Origin: Platynereis dumerilii
Taxonomy: Eukaryota; Annelida; Polychaeta; Phyllodocida; Nereididae
Direction of reading: 5' to 3'
Length of the DNA: 64,000 nt
Assembly (NCBI GenBank): GCA_026936325.1
Contig: JAPTHN010000014.1
Span: 26,519,348-26,583,347, forward strand
Positions 1 to 13,184 of the stretch are shown in pieces (position 1 is the stretch's first letter; each line of letters starts with the position of its first letter). A model generated the notes under the pieces. It searched no databases. It saw nothing but the letters and a program-made list of their open reading frames with translations, and was not told the DNA's origin. The position numbers and the translations under genes are program-made.

Positions 1-175
1 CTTCCAAGGGGGGGGGTAAGAAAATTTATCAAAGAAAAAATGTTATAAAACACGCATACACTGCCATACAGTAACTCTATCCGGGCTTATTTACGCGCAA
101 AAGTCCGCGAAATGGCGCGAATCTGTACGCATGACCATGTATAACAGTATATAAGTGTGTATTACTTTGTATGTC

Positions 176-250
176 GAGGGGGGGGGTACTAAAACTATAC
201 ATGAAACCTAAGAGTGGGGTGCTAAAAATTTGCATGAAACTTAAAGGGGG
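176..250. repeat. G-tract-headed tandem repeat, about 36 bp unit
   Basis: Two adjacent copies of a unit beginning with a run of G, then (A/G)CTAAAA and CATGAAACYTAA. A weaker third copy is visible at the start of the window. The rest of 1-300 is similarly G-run-rich. Confidence 0.5.
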
Positions 251-300
251 TATCAGTTTTTGACGGGAAGTTCCATCAAACTCCTACCCCCCCAGTCATA

Positions 301-1574
301 ATTCTGAAAAGTCCCTTAGAAATAACAAGAAGTACTACACAATATATGACTTTTTTATCAATGATGGTCGATGGACAGGAGATAGGAAATCTGTCCAAAC
401 AAATTTATTTTATGGCCTTCTTTAAAAAGTGTTTCATGATAACATGTGAAATTGTGAATTGTTGACCAATGTATCAACTTAATACAAACAGAAACTATTT
501 CTGATATGTTTTCTAGAAGCCTGTCGTTATACACGTAGGCCATGAATGACCTACTGAATCCAACCTGAGCTTGGCTGTTCTACAGCTGCACCCTTATGAG
601 ATTATTTGTGAAACTATGATGGAGGATAATGTGGAGTCGTTGATCACTATAATTATGTCGGGTAATAGCACAGATGAATAGTAGTAGTAATACAATGTAT
701 TTTATTGACATAAGGCCTAGTTCAAAAATAATGAAGCCATGCAGCATATTTTCTGTAGGGGTCTCAAAATATGAGAGTGGCGGTATGTGACAACTTAATG
801 GTACACCATTACTTTAAGTACATTCTTGAGCAAATTTCCTGAAAATTTCACGACATTCCGGCTCATAGTTATTGGGATAGAGTCCACTTACTTTGAAAAA
901 CAAGCTTTTTTTCACCAAAAAAAACGTGACATAACATTTTTGACCACTTAAATTCTTTCAGTTCTTTAAATTTGTACGTATTCTAAGACAATTTCCCAAC
1001 ACTTCTTGGCATCTCTACATCCTCAGGCTTCATCGATCCATCAAATCGAGTACTTTTATTTACCTATGTTGACATTATTGAGCTAATTGTACTCATAGGT
1101 TGACTTCCAAAAATTAAGTCAGATTTGATTCTTACTGACCTGGGATGCTCTAGTGTCCCTTTGACATGTGTCAGTTGAATCTTTTGACCTCTGAGACCTA
1201 GTCTTATATCTGCTTACCCATTTTGGAGCTTCTTATGGTTGTGGAAAATTTATTTCACTAAAAAATTCCCATGAATAGCAGGGTAGGTGAATCCGTCGCA
1301 AGCGTAGCTCCCAGAAGACTTTGTAGTGCCACAGAGCAATAAAAGCTTCGTTTTGAATATAGTTTGGCTTGTAATATTGCAAAATCTCTGTAGTTTTGAG
1401 AAACAATCAAGTATTCCAGGTCCGCAGCTGGTTTGTGGTGGTAAAATACAAAGATTTCTTAAATGGGGCTTTGTCGCAAGCGTAACGCTATGGAAAATAT
1501 TAATCATATTTTCATGGTTTCTTGTAAGGAGCAAAGCAATCATTCTAGTAATACTTGTACTGATACTCAACACA
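301..1574. other. No recognised feature
   Basis: AT-rich DNA without a convincing ORF, splice-bounded exon or terminal repeat. The phrase GTCGCAAGCGTA occurs twice (about 1293 and 1471), which may indicate an old local duplication. Confidence 0.4.
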
Positions 1575-1576
1575 TA

Positions 1577-3420
1577 GTCCAGTCATTCTAGCCCAAAAAT
1601 GCTCTAAACCTAGACATAATTGCAACACGAGCAATTTCAATTGTATATATGCCAGAAAATTCTGCAGATTATGAAAATAATACTCATTTTTGTGTGGCGG
1701 TGGTGGAAAATCTTCAAAAATGCGTTTCCATGGCAACAAGTCTATATCAAAATAAATAGATGTTTCTGAGCTAAAAAGCTGCCTAGCATTGACAGATATT
1801 ATGATATTTGCAATCTGATGGTACAGTTTGATAAGGTATAAGATCAGTTATCAAAAATTATAATCTTTTTGAACATGCAATTTCCTTGGTTGCCATGGTA
1901 ACATCCTTGCATAACAAAATCAGGATTTTTTTTCTACTGTGATGAATGAAGGTTTGCTGTATTCAGCTGTTATTAACATCGTGGAAATGGTAATGTGACT
2001 GTTAAATATGCTATACTCTGGGCTTTTCAAAAATATCATGTATGGGTCTGAGACTTCATTACTTTCCAGGAAAATGTTGCCTTAGTAACACAAGTCTTAG
2101 ATTTTTCAAAATACCCTTGAAGATTGTTATTCCTTCTGTAGAATTGTAAGATAAAGGCTAGCAGTAATTTCTTGCAGAATGACTTAAAATCTATAATCTA
2201 GACTACAGATACATCCTTAAGTTTAATTTTAACATTTTGGTTGCCATGGAAACACATGTAAAAAGTACGAATATCATATATTTGTTAAATATATAAGATT
2301 TTTCAACATTTTTCTATAAAATTTCCTTAGATAATGAAGTAGCAAGTTGGTTAACATGTTGATCAATGTGAGAACATAATTTTGTATGGTAACCAAGACC
2401 GAAATATTGTTTTTCTGCTTAGCAACCAGACAAAAATAAGACTTGTAGGTCATGTCTGAAAAACAAAAACGAGCTACAACTCATATATTACGTTAAAAAT
2501 TATGTCTTTCAGCCTAAATGCATGTAAGAGAACAAAAATATAACTTTTAAAATGAATTGGAATAATAATATTCCCAAATATGGAGCTTCTACAAGAGATC
2601 TGCCTTTCAAAAGTGCTATTTTGAGGATTTTTGGTATTTTCTTACAATGTGTCTCCCCATTTCAGTACAAATATTGAGGCTGTGAGTCAGTTCGCATTTT
2701 GCAGCTTTTAAAATGTACATATGGTGTGATAACCAAGGCATAAATATTGTTTTTTTGCTTAGCAACCACACAAAAACGTTAGTAAAGACAGTTTAAACTG
2801 TTGTCCAATTAGTGGATGTTAGTGCATGAAATGAAACAGAGTGTGCATTTCCGGATAAAGCGTGAAATTTGGCAGAGGGGTAAATAAGACCAAGAGGAAC
2901 ACTATTTTGATGGAAACAGTTTGGCACATCCTTGCTTCCATCTGCCATCTTGGATTTCAAAATGGCCGCCATTCTGAACCTCTTTTCATCAATATCTCAG
3001 TAACTAAGGCAGGTAGAATGTTCATTTCAGTGGCTATAGTCTTGTAAATAAATCAGAAATACAAATTGGATATTTTGGAAGTGCTAAGATGGCGGCCATA
3101 GTGATTTTCAAGATGGCTGCCTCTGAAAAAAGGTTTATTGCCATATTTTTTAAACTACTTTAGTTAGGGAGTCCATTTCAGCGGCTATACCCTGTGTTTG
3201 GGGTCAAGAAATCAGATTAACTGACTCATGGTTGTGACGCTATGGTGACCATATTTGATTTTTCAATATGACCACCATGTTTAATTAAGTGTCCTCCGTA
3301 ATGTAGGAACTAAAATAGCTAGAAACATTTTTTCAGTGACTCTTCCCCACTTTTTGGTCAATGCATCCGATTCACTAACACTGATAGTTTTAGAAGTAGG
3401 GTGGCAGCCATAATTCAAGT
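1577..3420 (+). repeat. FB1 left inverted arm
   Basis: Mirror image of about 5640-7415. It contains four X-box-like palindromes of the form GTTNCCATGGNAAC or a variant, at 1724-1737, 1889-1902, 2076-2089 and 2240-2253. The similarity fades beyond about 3420. Confidence 0.85.
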
Positions 3421-5639
3421 TTTTCAAAAGCATAAATAGCTGTAAGCAATTGTATTATTACAAGGCAGTACAATTAATTTTTGCAGTCAATGAATCAAAA
3501 ATGAAATTACTTTATGAGATAGGGCCATGAGTTGCAGGGGGTTGTTAGGGTGTAATATAACCAATTGTACATGGATCTTAAATGGGGGGTTAAGGGGCTC
3601 AAACTTTCACTTAAATCAAACCATCAGTTTGAATTCAATATGAGTGATTATTGATTAAGCGTACCCGACTGTGTATGTCAAGACAGATTTGGTGTAACCA
3701 TGCTTCCAGTAGACTACCATGTCTGGATCCGACACTGTTCACTCAAATTGAAGGCTGTTAAAATTCTTTGGTGGAAAGAATTCGAATAGGCCTAAATGCA
3801 GCACTTGGTACTTTCACTGGATGTACCTACATTTTTCTGAATGACAAAAAGTAGACGATGGAAAAACATTAAATTCATTTCTCTTTCAAATCGTCATGAG
3901 GGATAACATTTTGAATTGAAGTGTAGACACACTGAAATACATTGCATACTTATTCAATATTTTGACAAACTCATTTATTACTTAATTTGTATATTCATTT
4001 ATATAGTGGAGTTGATAGGAGTTGGATGATCTGTAGATCTTTGGCCATAAATTTGTTTTTTCAAGAATATTCCAAATAAATAGTTGTGTTTCTTTCGAGA
4101 GAGGCTCATTTTAATGTTGCTTTTTACTTCTAATTAAGGCACGCAGAAGGAATGGAATGTCTTAAGACATAGCCCAACTTCTGGAACCTTCCATTTCCAT
4201 GTGAATACTAAGCCTCAAAGCAGCCCAATGCACATGCAATCTCTGCACTTTTGTTTGTGACTAACAGATATAGTCACACACATAGTTACACTTTTCCAAA
4301 TGAATCCACAAGGTGTGTTCCATAAACTAAGTTCAGATACCTGACCAAGGATATGTCTTTGGAGGAATGATAGACGTTTATACAAAAAGTACCATGATGC
4401 ACAATTGGCAGCATCCCGGTGTATACAGTTGGAAGTTTTACAACCGGTCATGCCTTTGAAGCCTTTTATGGTCATTTGTGAAGACGCAAACAAGGATTGA
4501 TTGTTTTGTTGACTCTAGATGATGTCTCCAATTCAAATGTTCATTGCTTCCACTAAAAGAATGGAGAGGACTTGGGAAGATTCTCATAAAAATGTTGAAG
4601 GATAGCAGTAAAATGAGCCAAATTCAAACCAAAGCTCCTAGGAAGTCCCAGAGACCTTTTCCAGTTTTTAGCATAATTTAACTTTGTCCGGAAACCTTTA
4701 AATCTATACCAAGGCAAGAAGTTTGAAAGATTAAGTTATTTCCAAGGTAAGAATTATGAAAGATTAAGTTATTTTCAAATGACTCCGACCTGGTTTCCCC
4801 TAATCTAAATTGTCAAGTATTAAATAAATGACCTATTGTTTCAGGGCAATGTGGTTGTATGCATTATGATGACATTGAGACATATGACAGACTGGTAGAT
4901 ATGTCAGGATCATCACTCCAACTTTTCTTAACTTGTGCACATGCAGAAGTGGCAGAAAGTTGAGCTACATGTATATCTCGAGCTATTCGAAAGTTGAGCT
5001 ATATCTCAAGCTATTCGATTACTTCTACTTGTTTTGATATAAAAGGCAACATTTGAAGTGTCTCTCTTAAAAAAGGCTAGATTATTGATTTGGCATATTC
5101 TTGAAATATAGTGGGATTCAATGGACAGCCAATAATATGTAGGTAATTGACAAAATATAGTCTTGGAACAACTGCAAGTTCACTGTGAAATTTGGTGGCT
5201 ACCAGCTTTTTTGTTTCAATCAAATTAGATGCATTATATATCTCATGGTTATTTGACAAAGGTTTGAAAATGAAATGAAATAATTTGATCTTAATAATTA
5301 ATGTTAAAATGTGACACTACTCTGTCCTGAAATAAAAATGCAGTTGTGCTATTTCTTCCGCATCCCGCAGCCTGAAAATATGTGTTTAGTCAATGAAATA
5401 GTCATTGCATATTTTTTCTATTTTCTTATAACAATAGAGAAATAGACTTCATGATAATCCTCTTGAGCACTCAGAACTGGACTTAAAGGGCTGAAGTTAT
5501 CTATGTCTATAGCACCTTTCTCAACTCATATCCCATCACATAAATGAATGATTTATTATGTCCGTTGATCCAAAATAGAGAGTACAGTCATGAAATCATT
5601 GCCATTTTAGCTTTAAAGATGAAAAAGAAATCAAGTGAA
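3421..5639. other. FB1 interior, single-copy
   Basis: AT-rich interior with no recognisable transposase. Two small local duplications are visible: a unit containing TGAAAGATTAAGTTATTT near 4720-4790, and one containing AAAGTTGAGCTA near 4956-5020. Confidence 0.4.
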
Positions 5640-7415
5640 TAATATAGCCATCTTGAAAATATGGCTGCATCCTACATTTTAAACTTTTAGTGAATCAGAT
5701 GCATTGACCTAAATGTAAAAGAGAGAGTCACTGAAATCCTGTTTCTATCTATTTAATATTTTGAGATATAAAGACTTATCAACTGCACAAGGCAGCCATA
5801 TTGAAAAATGCAATGTGGCTGCCCTTCCATCTCATAATAGTCAGTTAATCTTATTTATTGATCCCAAAATCAGAGGCAGCCATCTTGAAAGTCAATATGG
5901 CCGCCATCTTAGCACTTCCAAAATGGCCAATATGTATTTCTGATTTAATTACAACACTATAGCCACTGAAATGAACATTCTACCTGCCTTAGTTACTGAG
6001 ATATTGATGAAAAGAGGTTCAGAATGGCAGCCATTTTGAAATCCAAGATGGCGGATGGAAGCAAGGATGTGCCAAACTGTTTCCATCAAAATAGTGTTCC
6101 TCTTGGTCTTATTTACCCCTCTGCCAAATTTCACGCTTTATCCGGAAATGCACACTCTGTTTCATTTCTTGCACTAACATCCACTAATTGGACAACAGTT
6201 TAAACTGTCTTTACTAACGTTTTTGTGTGGTTGCTAAGCAAAAAAACAATATTTATGCCTTGGTTACCACACCATATGTACATTTTAAAAGCTACAAAAT
6301 GCGAACTGACACACAGCCTCAATATTTGTACTGAAATGGCGAGACACACTGTTAGAAATTACCAAAAATCCTCAAAATAGCACTTTTGAATTGCAGATTT
6401 CTTGTAGAAGCTCAATATTTGGGAATATTATTATTCCAATTCATTTTAAAAGTTACGTTTTTGTTCTTTTACATGCGTTAAGGCTGAAAGTCATTAATTT
6501 TTAACCTAATGTATGAGTTGTTGTTCGCCTTTCTTCTTCAGACACGACCTACAAGCAGTTAAGTCTTATTTTTGTCTGGTTGTTAGCAGAAAAACAATAT
6601 TTCGGTCTTGGTTGCCTTACAAAATGATGTTCTCACATTGTTCAACATGTTTACCGACTTGCTACTTCATTATCTAAGGAAATGTCATAGGAAAATGTGG
6701 GAAAATCTTGTATATATAAAAAATATATAATATTTGTGCTTTTTACACGTTTCCATGGCAACCAAACTGTTAAAATTAAAATTAAGGGTGTATCTGTAAT
6801 CTAGATTATAGATTTTAAGTCATTTTGCAAGAAATTACTGCTAGCCTTTATCTTACAATTCAACAGAAGGAATAACAATCTTCAAGGGTATTTTGAAATA
6901 TCTAAGACTTGTGTTACTAAGGCAACATTTTCCTGAAAAGTAATGAAGTCTCAGACCCATACATGATATTTTTGAAAAGCCCAGAGTATAGCATATTTAA
7001 CAGTCACATTACCATTTCCACAATGTTAATAACAGCTGAATAAAACAAACCTTCATTCATCATGATAGAAAAAAAATCCTGATTTTGTTACGCAAGTATG
7101 TTACCATGGCAACCAAGGAAATTGCATGTTCAAATTGATTATAAATTTTGATAACCGATCTTACACCTAATCAAACTGTGCCATCAGATTGCAAATATCA
7201 TAATATCTGTCAATGCTAGGCAGCTTTTTAGCTCAGAAACATCTATTTATTTTGATATAGACTTGTTGCCATGGAAACGCATTTTTGAAGATTTTCCACC
7301 ACCGCCACGCAAAAATGAGTATTATTTTCATAATCTGCAGAATTTTCTGGTATATATACAATTGAAATTGCTCGTGTTGCAATTATGTCTAGGTTAAACT
7401 CTATTTTGACTGGAC
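5640..7415 (-). repeat. FB1 right inverted arm
   Basis: Inverted copy of the left arm, carrying the mirrored X-box-like palindromes at 6749-6762, 6913-6926, 7100-7113 and 7265-7278. A short segment just inside the right end is deleted relative to the left arm. Confidence 0.85.
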
Positions 7416-8439
7416 TAACAATATTTCAGTAGTTCGAGTATGTTTCAATGTTTAATTATCAAAATGTTGCTCTTTGTGAAGCTTTCCTTTACCAATACAA
7501 ATTTCACTTTAATTTTGTAATTACTCTTATGCTTCATCCAGTTATTACTGATAATGCATAAGATTGATTTGGGTCAAAACCAGAACACTTTTTTTTACTT
7601 TTGTGTCATGCCATTAGCCAAAAATAGCTTTTTGTCTTGAAAAATAGGTTAAAAAACGCGCTTCTATCATCGTTTGCTCTGTTCGTATTCACTTTGGTGG
7701 CACTTATTTGGTACCAATTCGAAGCCCACATACAGACACACACAGGACAGGTGAAAGCATTTTAGAGGAAAATGTGTACATCTGGGGAGAAGATATGTAA
7801 GTTTTTTCTTTAATATTGCAACAAAATTTCTAAAAATACTGTTTTCCTCATAAAATATGAGGTGAATTTGGATGAAAACAGCCATGGACACTTAAGAGTA
7901 TATGAGTTTTGTCATCCAAGAAAAATATTTGATTTAATTAGAAGATAAGTAACTATTTGGTCTACTTTTCGTCACCGCCATGGAAATAAAAATAACAAAA
8001 ATTTGGTAATATTTGGCTTTTATTAGTTATTTCCACAAACCACAGCAAAATGGTAAATAGAGTTTCTAGAATTTAGACATGTTTGTTCCAATATTATGTG
8101 GTCATTTGATACATTTTAAAATTTTGATGGTCATGTCACACTTATATTGAACTAGGCCATAAATGGGTCCAGTAATAAGCATGTACAATGTTTATCGTGT
8201 TCAAATTGCACAACCGAAGTAACAAAATATGAAGAAACTGTCATCATAAAAATTACCATTGCTGAAATCAGTCATTTTTACTTTGTAATTCATAGCCCGA
8301 GCAAGTTGAGGAAGGTGGACAAAATCTCCCGAAATATTGTGGCGTTGACATGTACATGAAATAAATTCTGAGTGTTTTAAGCACATTTTTATCAGAAAAT
8401 TACTTTTGAAAACCCCATTTCTGGGTTAAATCATGCACA

Positions 8440-8560
8440 TTCAGTATTTGAGGGGGTTTTTTCAGGACCCCCCCCCCTGGGTCCCTCTAAAAAATGTATT
8501 TGAGGGGGTCTGTATATCATTTGGGGGGGTCAAAACCCCCTTGACCCCCCCCCCCTTATT
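8440..8560. repeat. G-run/C-run low-complexity repeat
   Basis: Alternating C-runs and G-runs, including two copies of TATTTGAGGGGGT, ending CCTTATTTCGAACACTT. The composition resembles the G-run repeats near 45.1-45.3 kb and 57.2 kb. The ends were not resolved and no target duplication was found. Confidence 0.4.
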
Positions 8561-9238
8561 TCGAACACTTATGAAGTGTGGTGTGCATTGCAATGGCCGA
8601 CACCATCGCACAGAATCATAAACTTTCCTTTTGTGCTTGAGTGTTTCTATGATTAGTCCTGGGGCTCCCATTCTCATTTCACAGTCCTGAAACCGGTGTC
8701 TCCATGCATCAGTCAAGATGATGAAACTTTTTCATCACTATCAGCCCTCAAACTGCTGATCTCTGGCTAAGAAAGCAATCACCAACAGGCAATCAATCAC
8801 TTATCCATCTTTCCTTATTTGCAAAATTAAAAAACTCCTGAATATGAAGCTTATAAGATTCTGACAGAAGACACTAGAGGGTCTCGTGGCCAGGAAGAGC
8901 AGATGGTCTTGCCCTCTGGCGACAATCATGATTGCCCAAACCTGTTGCAACTAATTTACAACTACTACTGTCTTCCATTTTGAAACTTTTGCAACATTTG
9001 GGTATTGGTGTGGGCCAACCCAAATTTAAATATACTTCGAAAGAGCAAATTTAGTGTTTCAAAGTCTTCAAAGAGGAATAAGTCGGTAATTTATGATGAA
9101 CCTCGCAGTATGAAAAAAAAAAACTCTAATACAGAATGGATTCAACTGTGTCACCCGTACCTGAACAGTTTCAGTTTGCATTTTACATGTTATTGTAACA
9201 ATGCGCACTATGAATGAGAAGACCCCTTCCAAAATTAG

Positions 9239-9515
9239 GATGGCACCAGTGGTGGAAATGGAAAATTTTCGTCTGGGGAGCTCTCGGCTCCTGCGGCAGC
9301 GGCTCGTCATTCCAAATTTTCAAAAGGGAAAGAATTCTTCCTCCAGAGCATAATTTTGGCTAAAAATACTACGAGGACTGACAAAAGTAACATGATAATT
9401 GTAATTTCACCACTGATCATTGGGGGAGCTGTAGTAGGGTACAGCTCCCCCTGTTTTTTGGTCAAGGGAGCTGAGCTCCCCCGAGCTCCCCCCCATTTCC
9501 ATCACTGGATGGCAC
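9239..9515. mobile_element. hAT-type MITE (261 bp) with 8-bp target-site duplication
   Basis: The element 9247-9507 has terminal inverted repeats CAGTGRTGGAAATGG and is bounded by a perfect direct duplication GATGGCAC (9239-9246 and 9508-9515). An 8-bp target duplication and a CAGNG terminus are the standard hAT signature. The interior is GAGCTC/GGGGGAGCT-rich and non-coding. Confidence 0.88.
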
Positions 9516-10350
9516 TGGTCCATCACTAGTATGAGGTCCACAGATGAAGTCAGACAGCTTGATGCAATATAACCATATTTTTTTTGTTCAGCGTTATCAG
9601 TAACTTATTGAATTATAAAACTTTACCTTCAATAAAGTAAACACTTTGTTTTGACACCAGAGCTTGGTCCATCATTTTCCGGCCACGTGGTAGAGCTGGT
9701 GATAAGAATAACACCTTGCGAAAAGTTATAATGCACTTCCATGGGTAAAAAATTTTGTTTAGAAAAGTTGCACATCTACATGTATGTTGACTACACATAA
9801 TTATTATGGTTGAATTTTACCCTGAAAGAGAATTGTAGGGCCTATCCATGTATACTGGTTAATATGTGGATTGTGGCTGGGTGGACGTATTTACGCAGCT
9901 CATCACTTAATCAATATGTGACTTATTTTTGGGTGACCTCTTAAAACTTTTGAGTCATTTTACAAGTTTCAAGTTATTTTATTAGCTCAGACAACATCAA
10001 GCAGTTTAGAGAAATTAAACTATTATTTCAAGATTTTTTATCCATCACAGTGGTATCAAAATAATACGAGAGGAAATTTGCATTTGACGAAATATTCATT
10101 TGAAATACTTCCACACAGACAGGGACAAAAATGAAGACACAAAACCTAATTTCCATTTTTTTTATTTTTGAGTTTATTCTCCTGTCCTCAAAAATATAAC
10201 ATTCTGCCAGCGAGTCTTGCTTTAACATTGGGTACAATGTTTTCAATGACTTCGCATGACTGAAAAATTGAAAAATGATGTTGCAACACGTTCATAACAT
10301 GTTTGGCTCTGAGACCGAGATCGATGAAAAACTAATCGATATGCAAAAAC

Positions 10351-10420
10351 ATTTGCATAAATCAGAATAAATTTGCATAAATCTGAATAAATTTGCATAA
10401 ATCTGAATAAATTTGCATAG
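10351..10420. repeat. 20-bp tandem minisatellite
   Basis: About 3.5 copies of ATTTGCATAAATCTGAATAA at a 20-bp period. Confidence 0.85.
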
Positions 10421-12880
10421 AATTACTTAAATTTAATGATATTTTGAAGAATTATAAAATAAGTCAAAATTATAAAATGCAACTTTTCCTAAATTTTGTT
10501 ATTCAATTTACAGAGATTATTTCATAAAGGTAACACATAAATACCATAATCTCATTGAAATATTTAAGCATTAAATTTCATCAGCTGAAAACCTTGCGTA
10601 TCTATCACACCCCATTCAAGAAAACATCAACAACATCCGAGTTAACATCTTTACAACAACAAACAACATCTGCGTTCAACGACTCACTTGAAGCAAACCA
10701 CAATTGAAAATAATATCAACTAGAAAACTGAAACGAAAGAGAAATATATATTGTAACCTACAGACAATTGATAATTTACATAATGACTAGTTAAAAACTC
10801 AAATTTTTGTGTAATTTTGTACTTCCTCAGATTCTCACTAGAGGGCCATGAACATTTACAACAGAGGGCGCTCCGAAATGGCTCCAAATTTGAAAGTTAC
10901 TATTCTGTTGAATTATGTGCTTACCAACACACAATTTCTACCACATACACTAGCGATTGATGGATATATACATCCAAATCTTTTTCGAAAGATGATCTGT
11001 TAGTAGCTTGTAGACCAGCTATAAAACCTAGTGTTGTTTTGTGTTAAAACCAACACACTTATGTACAGCTTTACAAAACTTACAAAAAACTCAAATTTAC
11101 AGAAAATATGAGTGTCTTTCTTACTGAAACTTCAATCAAATCACTAAAACTTTCTCCATAAACTTTGGTAGTGTCTTCTTTCTTCATTTTCAAAATATTT
11201 TTTTCAAGATGTCATGAGATTATAGCTCCTCCTACCGGTAAATCCACTTGGAAATCCAGGATATATATCCAGATGAGTGAAGATGAAATAAACCCTTGGA
11301 CCAAGACAATCCGAGAATATCCGTCAGAAAAAAATATCCCATTTGGATGAAAAAACATTTTAACTCCCTCACAAGAAATTTCCATATGAATTTTTTCTTA
11401 AACCGCTGACTGCCTGATATTTAACATCCATTTAGTGCCACAATAATTATCATATTCTTGTTTTTTGTCATAACAATGTTTCTCTATAGATTATGTCAGT
11501 TATTTGTATTCCTCAATTTTTCACAAGTCTCATTTGACTGATCTTGTTAGTAAACAGGTATTCTATAAAATGTATCATATTCCGCTCTGGTCCTCTTAAT
11601 ACGTTGACAAATAGTATCATCCTGCTTTGTTAAAACTTGCCGAATATCGTCAAACTGACTACTTTTTAAAAAATTATATGATTGTTCAAATCCACGGTGC
11701 CCCTGCATTCCTGAAATGTCTCGTGAAATGTTTGGAAATGCCTTGTAAAATTATAACCGAATGTGAGCTCAACAACAATTCCTTAAATCAACGTCCCAGA
11801 ATTGAATAAAATATTCCATTAGAATAATTTTCTTAATAGGGAAATGTAAGATAAGATTAGTTCCTCAATTTGAAATGAACTGTTCGTATTTTTGACAGTT
11901 CCTCGAATGGAATTGTTCTATTCTGAGTAAAATGTTCTAAATTAATTTGAAAAGTTCTAAATCGAATGTAATAATTCCTTAGTGCTTCTTTTTCTGCTGG
12001 AACTTCTGCTTCTGTTGACTGAAAGTAGGAGAGACATGATCATAAGACCAGTTTACAAAAGGGTTTAAGGATCGGTGCAAAAAGGTGGAGTCCATTGACG
12101 GGTACTTTGACAGGTATCCAGGAGGAGTCCGGATTTGTATCCAGATCGGTGTGCGGTAGAGAGGTTCACTTCTATTATACGGTGTATCTCTATAAACGGT
12201 TTAAAGTCATGCTCGAAGGAGTTAAGGTGCAAGATCATCTAGAAAGTTCCAGAGTAATAATAGAGTCAGGTGAGAATTGGTTTTGAGAAATATAAACGAA
12301 AAAATGTCTATAATCACCAAATAAATGAAAAATGTTCATCGATAGAGAGTAGAGAAATAAATAAGAGTATAATGTTCAAAATCAAAGAGGTATTCTTCCA
12401 GTGTGAAGGGTTGAGGAGTCTACATAGTGTGAAGTGGGTTATATATCTCCTATATATAGTCATTAACAGTGCAAAGCATCAATATTAAGGCTCCAATATT
12501 AAATATCAATAGAGGAATCATGTCAAGGCTCCAATAATTATAAGCGTTTGTTTCGGTCACTATTAAAGGCATCAGTTAGTCGATGAAGTATTATTCACTT
12601 GTTTCGGTACCCAGTTACTTGGTGGTAATGTCGGCGAGAGTGCCCGTAAAAAGGATGGTTCAATTAATGCCGGTAGGATAAGATATTACCAGCAAGATTT
12701 GCCAGTCCAGCTAGCCCATATATATTTCTTGCTGCTGTTGGGCAGGGAATGGTGTTGGACTGGGATGGTATTCAGCAAAATAAGAATTCGGCTTCGCAGG
12801 ATGAAATACAGGTGGAATAAAAGAGTTGAGGTTTGATCAAAGTTGTTATCAGATAGAGACAGCTGAAATTGGAGTCATAT
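10421..12880. other. No recognised gene
   Basis: AT-rich DNA downstream of the oxidoreductase gene. It contains small ORFs without domain resemblance and a stretch near 11.79-11.99 kb with repeated GTTC(T/C)AAAT-like words. Part of it may be 3' UTR. Confidence 0.35.
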
Positions 12881-12882
12881 TC

Positions 12883-13010
12883 AGGCACTCAATCTTTTGG
12901 ATGGAATCAAGTTCTTGGAAATTTGGGCACTCAGGATTGGCTAGTATAATTGGGCGCTCGGAGAGAGGGCACTCGGAATTGGGCACTTGGATTAAGGGCA
13001 CTCGTGGGCG
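12883..13010 (-). repeat. GAGTGCCC motif cluster in the presumed 3' UTR of the oxidoreductase gene
   Basis: Read in the gene's sense, six copies of GAGTGCCC or close variants lie within about 120 nt of the stop. On the plus strand they begin at 12883, 12925, 12952, 12967, 12981 and 12996, and the last four have a 14-15 bp period. No polyadenylation site was found nearby, so inclusion in the mRNA is inferred. Confidence 0.6.
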
Positions 13011-13019
13011 TTTTGCTAT

Positions 13020-13184
13020 TTACTCTTGGGCGGCCTGCTGGGCGTGGCTGTGGGCGTCTTCAATGTCCTTCTCATCTTGGAATTTCTCGTGCTTGATGGC
13101 GATCAGGTGCTTGAAGTAATCCTTGATGGCCTTCACGGAATCGCGGTCTCTGATCATGTCAGCGGCCTTCTCGGCTACCATCAC
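13020..13184 (-). CDS. GMC oxidoreductase exon 13 (residues 593-646) and stop
   Basis: Begins [13 protein letters not shown], the standard end of GMC proteins, then continues for about 45 residues rich in Lys, Asp, Glu, His and Gln (ending [10 protein letters not shown]) to a TAA stop. The tail is likely a solvent-exposed extension. The GAGTGCCC cluster in the 3' UTR starts a few bases after the stop. Confidence 0.95.
   Translation of the reverse strand: MMVAEKAADMIRDRDSVKAIKDYFKHLIAIKHEKFQDEKDIEDAHSHAQQAAQE

Larger units (their letters stand above)
1577..7415. mobile_element. Giant foldback DNA transposon (FB1) with about 1.8-kb terminal inverted repeats
   Basis: The left arm (1577 to about 3420) reappears inverted at about 5640-7415, closely matching by eye, including ATGGCGGCCAT-type segments and long conserved blocks. 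The outer ends read TAGTCCAGTCA and TGACTGGACTA. If TA belongs to the terminal repeat, the flanks carry a 3-bp duplication ACA; otherwise TA is the target. No transposase is readable in the 2.2-kb centre, so the element looks non-autonomous. The superfamily is undetermined. Confidence 0.85.

Noticed and set aside
4215-4493. 92-codon Cys-containing ORF inside FB1
   Set aside because: No transposase or zinc-finger spacing is recognisable, and composition matches surrounding non-coding DNA.
2862-6134. Two nearly identical 61-codon ORFs on opposite strands (2862-3047 and 5949-6134)
   Set aside because: They are the same segment of the FB1 inverted arms; the identity reflects the inverted repeat, not a conserved protein.
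711-8157. GGCCTAGTTCAA at 711 and its inverse at about 8146-8157 as outer ends of FB1
   Set aside because: The 12-bp match is not followed by any extended inverted similarity, unlike the clear ends at 1577 and 7415.
12095-12286. 63-codon ORF followed by a GTGAGA donor-like site
   Set aside because: No acceptor or partner exon in phase was found, and no domain is recognisable.
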